Assembly: GCA_937766455.1 (NCBI GenBank)
Contig: CALLXD010000013.1
Coordinates: forward strand, 1-33,088
From: Vicinamibacterales bacterium
Lineage (GTDB): Bacteria; Acidobacteriota; Vicinamibacteria; Vicinamibacterales; UBA8438
DNA: 33,088 nt
Direction of reading: 5' to 3'
Numbering within the stretch: the stretch's first letter is position 1; each line of letters starts with the position of its first letter. Positions 7,954 through 14,965 of this stretch are shown piece by piece. Made by a program: the position numbers and the translations under genes. A model generated the notes under the pieces. It did not search any database, was not told where the DNA came from, and saw only the letters and a program-made list of their open reading frames with translations.

Positions 7954-9858
7954 CTACCTCGACGGCGGCGGGGGTTCGGCCCCCGGCGATGGCGCCGGTT
8001 GTTCAAGCATCTGGCAGGCCTCTTCGAGACCCATCGCGCACGCCTGCTGCATCAACTCGATGGCCCGGGTCGGATCGGGGGCAAGGCCCTGACCGAGTCG
8101 GTACATCAAGCCCAGCCTGAGGCAGCTCATGGCTTCCCCTGCACCGCACGCCTGAGAGAAACCGTCGGCCGCCCGTACCGAGTCAACGGCTACGCCGTCG
8201 CCCCGGAGATAGATCTCCGCCAGACTGCTGCAACCAGCCGCCCAGCCCAACTCGCACGACCGCGCAAACAGCTCACGGGCCAGCGTCTCATCACGGGGAA
8301 CGCCGCGCCCGGCTCGATGCGCCGAGGCCAGCAGGTAGCAGGACTCAGGGTCACCCGCATCACACCCCCCGCTCAGCGGTTTGGTGTCCTGATACGCCCA
8401 TGCATACGCCAGGCTCGTGGAGGCGCGGTCGAACTCCGCACCGCCAGCGGCGAGCGTGTCCACATTCGCACAACCCGCCGCGAGACCCAGGTCGCACGCC
8501 CGGGTAAAGCTGGCCGCCGCTCCTCCCGGGTCCCCGGCAACCAATGCACCCTGAGCCAGGAGAATCCCCTGTTCGTTGCAGGACCAGGCAAACCCTTCGC
8601 GACAGTTGTTGGACTGCCTGACCAACAACGTGCGGCAGCCGTCTCGCAACCCCTCCGAACAGGCCTGTTCCCAGAACGCCGGGTTGGCGCCATCGTGCCG
8701 TGAGCCCACGGCGTCGGTGGTCAAGAGCCCGACGAACAGCGCGGTCCAGACCGCCATCGATCCCAGGTTGAGCTGTCGGGAAGAAATGCTCGGCCACAAT
8801 CTGTCGAGCCCCAACGTTTCAGCGTTGAGTCCGCGCACGAAACGATCGAGTGCCCGTACGCTCAGATTGAGTAACGGCACGCACAGCAATTTGTCGTAGA
8901 ACGTGGGCACCCCGAGCGGCCCCAACAGCGCGAACAACGCAAACACGCTGACGCCGTACAGCGCCCCGAACAGCACACGCCCGAACGGGGTTCTCGGGGA
9001 CGTCGACGGGTCCGTGACCAGCAGGTGCAGTCCCAGAAAGACCGCGATCGGAATACTCGTATCAACAAAGAAATAGACGCCGGTGGCACCGGAATACACA
9101 ACGCCCAGCAGATACAAGGTCGCTGCGGCTGAGAGCGTCATCAACGTCACCGAGAAGAAATACTGAACCATCAATCCCAGGAGGAAGATGACGAGGTACA
9201 TGTGCTCCGGGTAACGCAGCGTGAGCGCGATCTCCTGCCCCCATGTCAGGTCGGTCCGGCCGGCGAGGATGAGGACGACCGAGAACACGGACAATGACAA
9301 ACCAGACGGATTGAAAATATGGGTCTGGCGCCCGTCCCGGGTCCACGTCACCAATTCCTTCCCGAGGAAGCCCACCGCAACCATGAGGAACTGCAGGACG
9401 AACCAGTCGTCTCGGAACCAGAGAAATAGGTTGGTACTGAGGATGATCGGGAACGGGCCGAACCCCAGCCGCCATGCGTCGCGTCGTGACCACGACAACA
9501 ACATGTCGAAGGCGTACGCGAACACAATTTGCGCACCGATGAGCCAGGCGTGATTGGCCACCTCTGGCCAGTACCATCCCCAGTAGAGAAACACCCCGCA
9601 GTGCGCCACCAGCTGCAGGTAGTGGTTCTTGCGCAGCGCGACCTCGAACGTCAGCACGCGCCGTTCGCGTCCGATTCGCGCGCGCAGAATCATCTGCCAG
9701 GCGAGCAACGTGGCGCAGGCGCCCCAGAAGGACAAGACCAGACCGGTGCTCTCGCGAACACGCGGAACAAAGCTCAGAACCAACAGCAGCAGAATCGGAT
9801 ACAGCGGCAGCCGAATCGGAGAGAGACCGCGCAGGACGTTGGAGAATGCGAGTGGCAT
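7954..9858 (-). CDS. RnfD/NqrB/UnbU-like membrane protein fused to cysteine-paired Sel1-like repeats
   Basis: A 634-residue protein. Residues 1-385 are highly hydrophobic with about ten membrane segments. HIFNPSGLSLSVFS (180-193) and TDPSTSPRTPFGR (282-294) resemble the NPS and TDPVTSP motifs of RnfD/NqrB-type electron-transport subunits, and also the UnbU-type proteins of that fold. SGAT at 256-259 resembles the covalent FMN attachment motif of NqrB and RnfD. Residues 400-616 hold seven CX7C pairs (Cys400/408, 419/427, 455/463, 499/507, 535/543, 571/579, 607/615); the last four pairs are exactly 36 residues apart. This is the pattern of Sel1-like repeats with disulphides, as in Helicobacter Hcp proteins, and implies a periplasmic location. 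It ends in a Pro-rich tail. Function is unknown; a redox or anchoring role is inference. Confidence 0.75.
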   Translation of the reverse strand: MPLAFSNVLRGLSPIRLPLYPILLLLVLSFVPRVRESTGLVLSFWGACATLLAWQMILRARIGRERRVLTFEVALRKNHYLQLVAHCGVFLYWGWYWPEVANHAWLIGAQIVFAYAFDMLLSWSRRDAWRLGFGPFPIILSTNLFLWFRDDWFVLQFLMVAVGFLGKELVTWTRDGRQTHIFNPSGLSLSVFSVVLILAGRTDLTWGQEIALTLRYPEHMYLVIFLLGLMVQYFFSVTLMTLSAAATLYLLGVVYSGATGVYFFVDTSIPIAVFLGLHLLVTDPSTSPRTPFGRVLFGALYGVSVFALFALLGPLGVPTFYDKLLCVPLLNLSVRALDRFVRGLNAETLGLDRLWPSISSRQLNLGSMAVWTALFVGLLTTDAVGSRHDGANPAFWEQACSEGLRDGCRTLLVRQSNNCREGFAWSCNEQGILLAQGALVAGDPGGAAASFTRACDLGLAAGCANVDTLAAGGAEFDRASTSLAYAWAYQDTKPLSGGCDAGDPESCYLLASAHRAGRGVPRDETLARELFARSCELGWAAGCSSLAEIYLRGDGVAVDSVRAADGFSQACGAGEAMSCLRLGLMYRLGQGLAPDPTRAIELMQQACAMGLEEACQMLEQPAPSPGAEPPPPSR

Positions 9859-9993
9859 GAGTGTGAGCGTCGCTTCATTCTACGCCACGGGGACTCTCAC
9901 CCTGGCGGGTCGCTTGACCCCTGGCGAACATCCGTCCCACCATTGGCGGCAGGACGTACGTGCAATGCAGGCTCTGATGCGAGCCCGTCTACG
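9859..9993. other. Divergent intergenic region between two membrane-repeat protein genes
   Basis: These 135 bases separate oppositely oriented start codons and must hold promoters for both genes. On the minus strand a TAGAAT hexamer (9884 down to 9879) could be a -10 box, but no matching -35 box sits at the right distance. On the plus strand TTGACC near 9914 has no credible -10 partner. Neither start has a good Shine-Dalgarno sequence. Confidence 0.3.
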
Positions 9994-11652
9994 ATGACCT
10001 CAGCGACCGCACAACCCACGCCGGCACCGACGACGAACAGGGGGACGATCGCTCGGCTCGCGCTCGCGGCGCTGCCATACGCGCTGATCGTCGCCGCCGG
10101 GCTGGTGGTGTACGGCAACTCCTTGTTCTTCGACTACACCTTTTTCGACGACCAGGAGCTCATTTTCAACAATCAGTATTTTTTCGCGGACCTCTCGAAC
10201 GTCGGCGCGTTGTTCATGGACGACATGTGGCGGTTTACGGAGGACACCTACTATCGACCGCTGTACATGCTGACCTACATGCTCGACTTCCAGTTCACTG
10301 GGACCGACATGTTCGGGTATCACCTCACCAGCGTCGTGATTCATTTGCTGTCCTCCTGCCTGCTGATGGTGCTCTTTGGTGCCGTGGGGTTCTCCCGGCG
10401 CCTGAGCGTCTGGGGAGCGCTGCTCTTCGTGGTGCATCCCGTACACGTCCAAGGCGTGTCATGGATTCCCGGTCGCAACGACAGCTTGCTGGGACTGTCA
10501 GTGATCGTGGCCGCGCTCGCGTGGACCTGGTATTGGCAGGCGCCTGGGCGTGGACGGTGGGTCCTCCAATCGGTCGCGTTCTTCTGCGCGTTGCTCATCA
10601 AGGAGCCGGCGTTCGTGCTACCGCCGCTACTGCTCGGGTTGGTCTGGGCGCGGGACAACGACGCGAACTTTTTGAGGAGACTGAGAGACCGATGGATGGC
10701 GGTGGCGGTCGGGTGGGCCGCGCCGGCGGTCACCTGGTTCCTCTTGCGGTGGCTCGCGTTCGACAACCCGGCGCCGGTCATCCCACGGCTGGTGGACAAC
10801 ATCGCGCAGGCCGGGCTCGTGCTCGTCCATTACTTTGGCAAGACGGTGATCCCGGTCTCGCTACGAACCGTGGCGGACCTGTACGCGCCACTATGGCCCG
10901 GCCTGGTGGTCCTGACGCTCATCGGCGTGATTCTGGCGCGGGTGCGGCCAGGACGTATGCTGTGGCTCGGTCTGAGTTGGTTCGCCTTGATGGTCTTTCC
11001 GACGCTGCTGGCGGGGCACGACTTCTTCCTGGAGGAACGGCTCTATGCGCCGCTGGTCGGGATGCTGTTCTTCCTGCTGTACACGCTCGAGTCGACCAGA
11101 TTTCACACAACCCCAATCGGCCGCACCATGTTGTCGGCGTGGGTCGTGCTCTTCGTGGTGGTCGGATTCAACAGGTCGCAGCAGTTTGCGGACCGGTGGT
11201 CATTGTGGGAGTCAGCGGTCGAGCAGTCGCCCCAGTCGGCGTTCGCGGCGAACAACCTTGGCGCGATGTATTTCCTGGACCAGCGGTACGACGAAGCGAG
11301 GGTGCAGTACGAGCGGGCACTCGCGCTGGACCCGACTGAACCGATGGTCCGCAACAACCTTGGACAGGTGTACCACCTACTGGAAGATCTGGATACCGCG
11401 GCCAGTTATTACCAGGCGGAAATCCGACACAGCCCCTGGTACCCGAACAGCCACTACAATCTGGGGATCCTCTGGGCTCGACTGAACCGGCTCGATGACG
11501 CCGTGCGAGAGTGGGAGACGGCGATCACCATCGACCCGGACTATGCCGCCCCCTACGAGATGCTGGCTCGGTACCATCGGGAACAAAATAACCCCGAACG
11601 GTTCCAGTACTACCTCAGCGAACTGGCCAGACTCGGACTCAATCTAGACTGA
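9994..11652 (+). CDS. TMTC-like polytopic membrane protein with C-terminal TPRs
   Basis: The 552-residue product starts at ATG 9994; the frame is open further upstream, but that part is antisense to the neighbouring gene and not protein-like. After a short Thr/Pro-rich tail comes a first membrane helix, then an acidic FDDQELIFNN motif and YYRPLYMLTYMLD...GYHLTSVVIHLL. These are hallmarks of TMTC/PMT-type (GT-C fold) proteins, in which the acidic pair sits in the first luminal or periplasmic loop. About ten membrane segments follow. Residues about 412-545 contain three or four TPRs (NNLGAMYFLDQRYDEARVQY and following). TMTC relatives are O-mannosyltransferases; the substrate here is unknown. 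It is the same kind of architecture as the gene at 5395 but a different membrane family branch. Confidence 0.82.
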   Translation: MTSATAQPTPAPTTNRGTIARLALAALPYALIVAAGLVVYGNSLFFDYTFFDDQELIFNNQYFFADLSNVGALFMDDMWRFTEDTYYRPLYMLTYMLDFQFTGTDMFGYHLTSVVIHLLSSCLLMVLFGAVGFSRRLSVWGALLFVVHPVHVQGVSWIPGRNDSLLGLSVIVAALAWTWYWQAPGRGRWVLQSVAFFCALLIKEPAFVLPPLLLGLVWARDNDANFLRRLRDRWMAVAVGWAAPAVTWFLLRWLAFDNPAPVIPRLVDNIAQAGLVLVHYFGKTVIPVSLRTVADLYAPLWPGLVVLTLIGVILARVRPGRMLWLGLSWFALMVFPTLLAGHDFFLEERLYAPLVGMLFFLLYTLESTRFHTTPIGRTMLSAWVVLFVVVGFNRSQQFADRWSLWESAVEQSPQSAFAANNLGAMYFLDQRYDEARVQYERALALDPTEPMVRNNLGQVYHLLEDLDTAASYYQAEIRHSPWYPNSHYNLGILWARLNRLDDAVREWETAITIDPDYAAPYEMLARYHREQNNPERFQYYLSELARLGLNLD

Positions 11653-11659
11653 ACGACCC

Positions 11660-11676
11660 GGACAACGGCGTTGTCC
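11660..11676 (+). terminator. Hairpin 8 bases after the TMTC-like stop, possible terminator
   Basis: GGACAAC and GTTGTCC form a perfect 7 bp stem around a GGC loop immediately downstream of the TMTC-like gene. The position is right for a transcription terminator, but no U-tract follows. Confidence 0.35.
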
Positions 11677-11882
11677 AGGCAGGCGGGTGCTCACGCCCAG
11701 AGCGCCTTGCGCGCTTCAGACTCACTGCAGGGTGTAGCAAGGGATGCCGGTGTGACCAGCGTCGCGCGCGGCGGCGCCAGAGCCGCAGGCGCTGCCTGAC
11801 GACTCCGTCAGGCCCCCCCCCAACGCAGGTAGCTGTCCTGAACCGGCGCTCGATGCCAGGCCAACACCGCTATTGCGTAGGT

Positions 11883-11916
11883 GGCCCCCAGCCAGGAGGT
11901 CTGGCGACTGGGGGCC
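11883..11916 (-). terminator. Long GC hairpin downstream of the beta-barrel gene, possible terminator
   Basis: GGCCCCCAG and CTGGGGGCC pair perfectly over 9 bp, with an inner CCAG/CTGG stem interrupted by three unpaired bases. It lies about 76 bases past the stop of the minus-strand beta-barrel gene. A terminator role is inferred from position; there is no U-run. Confidence 0.3.
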
Positions 11917-11991
11917 CCTTTCAGACACAGACTGGACAGGCACGTGCCGCGAACAGTATCTGTGGACGTGCCCGGACGAAGGCTCCGGTAT

Positions 11992-12723
11992 CTAGCCGCC
12001 GACGCCCCACAAGAATCCGAACCCGACGCGGATTTCGTTGTAGTCCACACCGCCGGTGTGCAACGAGGAGCCCGAGTCAGCGTCGGCACCGAACAGCACG
12101 CGGCGGAAGTCAACCTGAAGCCGGAAATCCGTGCCATCGTTGATCGGGACATCGACCCCGAAGCCAGGCATAAAGGCGAAATTCGTCGACGTGTGCGAGA
12201 AGAACCCGATCTTCCGGACCGAACGCACGACACCGCCCATGATGTGCACGAAGGGACGCGCACCACCGCCCCCAAATGAGAACCGCGGGCCGACCATGCC
12301 GGCGACCGACACCGCCTTCAAGTCGCACTCGGACAACGTCGGGGAACACCACTGCGCTTCAGCGCGGTTATTGGAGAACCCCTGGAAATCCTGGCCCTGC
12401 ACCGCCGGAACCACCCCAACGAGGCATTCCGCCGGTTGTTGAGACGTCGGAATCGCGCGCGATGCGACGCCACCGCAGACGTCGCGACCAACCCCGTAGT
12501 TGCCGCTGACATCGAAGGCAATCGACATGTTGTCCGACAGCTCAAGCTCGCCAACCCCGAAGAAGCCAAGCGGCAAGTTCGATGACGCGAGTGCGATGTC
12601 ATTGTTTCCGAGGAACGAGAAGCCAACTCCAAAATTACCTTGAGTCTGCGCCGCTGCGGGCTGAGCCAGGGTCAGGGAAAAGGCCGTGAGGATGAGACCG
12701 AGTATTACCAACCGAATTCGCAT
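11992..12723 (-). CDS. Secreted outer-membrane beta-barrel-like protein, OmpA/Opacity type
   Basis: The 243-residue precursor starts at ATG 12723, chosen because AGGAGG (12738-12733) lies 9 bases upstream and because the protein then begins with a signal peptide: MRIR, a hydrophobic run and an AAA-Q cleavage site near residue 25. The upstream extension of the frame lacks these features. The mature part alternates short amphipathic strands rich in Gly and aromatics (FGVGFSFLGN, FFGVGELEL, SIAFDVSGNYGVG, GPRFSFGGGGARPFVHIMGG, DFRLQVDFRRVLFG) and ends NEIRVGFGFLWG, as in small 8-strand porin-like barrels. Cys83, Cys100, Cys126 and Cys133 lie in one long region that is probably a surface loop, enough for two disulphides. 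No specific function can be named. Confidence 0.75.
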   Translation of the reverse strand: MRIRLVILGLILTAFSLTLAQPAAAQTQGNFGVGFSFLGNNDIALASSNLPLGFFGVGELELSDNMSIAFDVSGNYGVGRDVCGGVASRAIPTSQQPAECLVGVVPAVQGQDFQGFSNNRAEAQWCSPTLSECDLKAVSVAGMVGPRFSFGGGGARPFVHIMGGVVRSVRKIGFFSHTSTNFAFMPGFGVDVPINDGTDFRLQVDFRRVLFGADADSGSSLHTGGVDYNEIRVGFGFLWGVGG

Positions 12724-12732
12724 ATCAACAAA

Positions 12733-12738
12733 CCTCCT
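12733..12738 (-). promoter_or_regulatory. Consensus Shine-Dalgarno site of the beta-barrel gene
   Basis: AGGAGG followed by a 9-base spacer to ATG 12723. It decides the start against the longer open frame reaching 12897. Confidence 0.8.
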
Positions 12739-12826
12739 GAAAACGGGCGATATTCCATCTTTCAACGCGGTCGCAAGCAGACGGCTCTCGATGAACAGTC
12801 TGCGGATATCAGCCCTGAGCCGCCAG

Positions 12827-12855
12827 AGAATATCAGCCATAGGCGGCACAGTCAA
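12827..12855 (-). promoter_or_regulatory. Sigma70-type promoter of the beta-barrel gene
   Basis: On the minus strand, TTGACT (12855-12850) and TATTCT (12832-12827) are separated by exactly 17 bases, five and four matches to the two consensus boxes. Transcription would start near 12820, giving a leader of about 97 bases. A 9-base motif (ATATCAGCC on the plus strand) occurs at 12806-12814 and 12830-12838, the second overlapping the -10 box. Confidence 0.6.
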
Positions 12856-13143
12856 TTGCCAAGTGCGCAACAAAGTAGCCTGCCGAGAAACGGCCACGCT
12901 CTCGTCTGTCCCCGGCGGCCGAAAATTCGTTCGCGCGACGCCGCGCCGGCATCCCGACCATGCCCGGTTCCGCGTCTCGCGGAGCAGTGAACAGCGGGTG
13001 CGCTCGGAAGACGGACGAACGGGCGGTCACGGATGGACCTGCAGTAATGGAGCGGACGGACCACCGAGCCAGCAGGTCGGCGGAGAGCGATGGAGGGACA
13101 GATCCGCCGGGAATGAGGTCGGACTGTGTCAGGGAGGGCCGGA

Positions 13144-13171
13144 CGGCCCGGTCAAGGAATCAACCGGGCCG
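13144..13171 (-). terminator. Hairpin downstream of the cytochrome c gene
   Basis: A perfect 9 bp stem (13144-13152 with 13163-13171) around a 10-base loop lies about 33 bases past the cytochrome stop on its strand, just after a run of ten C. No U-tract follows, so a terminator role is only positional inference. Confidence 0.35.
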
Positions 13172-13203
13172 GGGGGGGGGCGGTGCACGCACGGGGGCCA
13201 GCG

Positions 13204-13671
13204 TTACTCGGCCGCGACGATCATGATCTTGTCGAGTTCTGCCTTGTCGGCCGGCAGCTCGGTCTCACCGGCCGGATAGTCGCTCGAGTCCAGAATGAAC
13301 GCCAACACGTCGGTGTACTCCTCATCCGTCAGACGCCCCGGCCCATCCTCAGGCATGGACACCTTGATGCGCTCGAACATCGAGCCCACCGGCAACTCCG
13401 TCCAGAACACCATGAAGCCGCTTCCTGCGATGCCAGGGGCCATCTCGCCCCCCTGCATCTCGGGACCGTGACACGAGGCGCAATCGCGGCTATACACCCG
13501 GCGACCCCGGCGAGCCTGAGCCGCGGTAAATACCCCGTCGAGCAGCGTGCTGGTGGTCTCCTGCGCGGTCGCCGCGACGGGCTCTACCGCCGACCCCTCG
13601 GTCGCGAGCCCACTCACCGACGCACACGCCAGCGCCAACCCAACCGACCCAACGACCACAAGCCTTTTCAT
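13204..13671 (-). CDS. Exported class I cytochrome c
   Basis: The 155-residue precursor starts at ATG 13671 with a GAGGAGA ribosome site close upstream. It has a basic MKR start and a hydrophobic signal, with ALAC at 13-16 that could be a weak lipobox. The haem-attachment motif CASCH is at 64-68, preceded by GRRVYSRDCASCHG, the usual start of a mono-haem c domain. The likely sixth haem ligand is Met106 in VSMPED, followed by LTDEEYTDVLAFIL, the typical C-terminal helix of such domains. It is probably a small periplasmic or membrane-anchored electron carrier. The CcsA-like gene at the window start belongs to the kind of machinery that would attach its haem. No redox partner is adjacent. Confidence 0.9.
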   Translation of the reverse strand: MKRLVVVGSVGLALACASVSGLATEGSAVEPVAATAQETTSTLLDGVFTAAQARRGRRVYSRDCASCHGPEMQGGEMAPGIAGSGFMVFWTELPVGSMFERIKVSMPEDGPGRLTDEEYTDVLAFILDSSDYPAGETELPADKAELDKIMIVAAE

Positions 13672-13719
13672 TCATCGTCTCCTCGCACAACGCGCCACCT
13701 GAAGGCGCGACTCATCTAC

Positions 13720-13749
13720 ATTCTGGCACTGTCGCTCAAACCCGATCAA
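13720..13749 (-). promoter_or_regulatory. Possible promoter of the cytochrome c gene
   Basis: TTGATC (13749-13744) and CAGAAT (13725-13720) are 18 bases apart on the minus strand, four matches each to the sigma70 boxes. The leader would be about 42 bases and includes a 6 bp GC hairpin (13691-13709) just before the ribosome site. Confidence 0.35.
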
Positions 13750-13845
13750 CCGAGCCTCACTGCGTGGTGACGGTCCCACCGCGCGGCGACGGCCGCGAGC
13801 CCTCGTCGGGGGATTAGCAGCGGTCCGCACGGCCGCCCCGGCTTC

Positions 13846-14874
13846 CTACTCGCGCTCCAGTACGCAGTCGAAGTCGTAGCCGATGTCGCACCAGGCAGGC
13901 AGCGAGTCCACCTGCTTCATGGCGCGGTGGTAGTAGAAGTAGGGAGGCCAGCTCTTGAAGCCGCGGTGCCTCGTGGCGATGTCCTGATCGATACGGGCCG
14001 CGAGTCCCTCAAATCGGTCCGCACTGTCTTCCGCGGGGACGGCCGCTGTGCTTGGACTCGACGGGGTCTCCTCCGAGGTGGCCGGCCGCACGAAACGTCC
14101 TTGCCCGGGAAGATGCCCGAGCGCCCTGAGCCCTCTGGCGATCCCGATCATCCGCATCCGGTGGCAGCGGAAACCACATTCCTCGAACAGGCGACGCAAA
14201 TGTTCACGGCCAAAAAACGACAGGTGCCCCTGATCGAGCACTGGCGGCGTGGCCCCGGCGTTCCGGGATGCCGCGACCAGAGGTCGCAAATTGGCTTCAC
14301 CGTTGGGCGTCACCAGCCGCAGCCAGCCTCCAGGCCGCAAGACACGCCGCGTCTCCTCGAGGTGGGACCGCGGGTCGGCTACGTGTTCAAGCAGGTCCTT
14401 CTGAATGACAACGTCGAACGCCCCATCCGGAAACCGGGCCTCCTCGAGCGTGGCACAGGTCACGTCAACGTCATATCGGGTGCTCGCGTAGTGGGCCGCG
14501 AAGGCCGAGGCATCGACCCCTTGGACATGCCAACCAGAACGCTTCAGCCCTGACAGCAGGAATCCGAGGGCGCACCCGACCTCAAGCAGTCGTCCCCGTG
14601 ACCCGAGACGCCGGAGCCAGCGGTTCAGGAAATACGCCTCGCGCTGCCGGCGCTGAAACTCGCGCGCGTAGTCCGCGTAGCCGACCGGTGACGCGGCATC
14701 GAAGTAGTCGCTTGGATACAACGCCTTGATCTGATTGGCCGTCAGCCGTGGACGGACCTGCCGAAAGCCGCAGCGGGGACACCGATGCACCTGGACCCGC
14801 CTCCGCCCGATCAGGCTGACCTCGAGCACCGCCTGCATCTCAGTCGCGGCGCAAATGTCGCAGGGCTCTGGCAT
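13846..14874 (-). CDS. SAM-dependent methyltransferase with N-terminal zinc ribbon
   Basis: A 342-residue protein from ATG 14874. This start puts the paired cysteines at the N-terminus as usual for the family; the longer open frame would run into the hemL start region. Cys5/Cys8 and Cys32/Cys35 (CDIC and CPRC) form a zinc-ribbon-like site. The class I methyltransferase fold follows with the SAM loop LLEVGCALGF (96-105), the acidic GVDAS strand end, FDVVIQKDLLEHVADP and LRPGGWLRLVTPN. Such Methyltransf_23-type proteins often modify sugars or polyketide/lipid intermediates, for example in surface glycan synthesis; the substrate here is unknown. It is divergent from hemL with about 91 bases between starts. 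Starts at ATG 14949 or further upstream cannot be excluded. Confidence 0.85.
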   Translation of the reverse strand: MPEPCDICAATEMQAVLEVSLIGRRRVQVHRCPRCGFRQVRPRLTANQIKALYPSDYFDAASPVGYADYAREFQRRQREAYFLNRWLRRLGSRGRLLEVGCALGFLLSGLKRSGWHVQGVDASAFAAHYASTRYDVDVTCATLEEARFPDGAFDVVIQKDLLEHVADPRSHLEETRRVLRPGGWLRLVTPNGEANLRPLVAASRNAGATPPVLDQGHLSFFGREHLRRLFEECGFRCHRMRMIGIARGLRALGHLPGQGRFVRPATSEETPSSPSTAAVPAEDSADRFEGLAARIDQDIATRHRGFKSWPPYFYYHRAMKQVDSLPAWCDIGYDFDCVLERE

Positions 14875-14965
14875 AGCTGGGCTCTTTCTGACAAGGGATG
14901 ACAGCGGCGCGCCCACATCGTGACCGGCACGGGGAAGCGCTCGGGCCATGATATCGTTCCGCGCC

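Larger units (their letters stand above)
11653..11991. other. Intergenic region with three strong hairpins
   Basis: This 339-base convergent gap holds no convincing gene. Three inverted repeats stand out: 11660-11676 (7 bp perfect stem, 3-base loop, directly after the TMTC-like stop); 11794-11813 (8 bp perfect stem, 4-base loop, followed by nine C); and 11883-11916 (9 bp perfect outer stem plus a 4 bp inner stem). None is followed by a T-run on either strand, so if they end transcription they do so without a classical U-tract. Confidence 0.45.
12724..13203. other. Intergenic region with beta-barrel gene promoter, leader and hairpin
   Basis: These 480 bases carry no convincing gene; the open frames here lack ribosome sites and protein-like composition. 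The part nearest the beta-barrel gene holds its promoter and a leader of about 97 bases. The other end holds a run of ten G (13171-13180) and a 9 bp hairpin behind the cytochrome gene. From about 12870 to 13140 I see nothing recognisable. Confidence 0.5.

Noticed and set aside
11722-11943. 73-residue minus-strand open frame behind the TMTC-like gene
   Set aside because: Spans two hairpins and a run of nine C; Gly/Ser-rich, no ribosome site, no recognisable family.
13171-13180. Run of ten G as a phase-variation tract
   Set aside because: It lies outside any gene, downstream of the cytochrome c stop, and not in a promoter spacer.
12852-13226. Several short open frames between the beta-barrel and cytochrome genes
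   Set aside because: All Arg/Gly/Ala-rich, overlapping each other on both strands, as expected in GC-rich noncoding DNA.
13126-13770. 214-residue plus-strand frame over the cytochrome c gene
   Set aside because: Antisense shadow: the minus strand has a signal peptide, CASCH motif and ribosome site.
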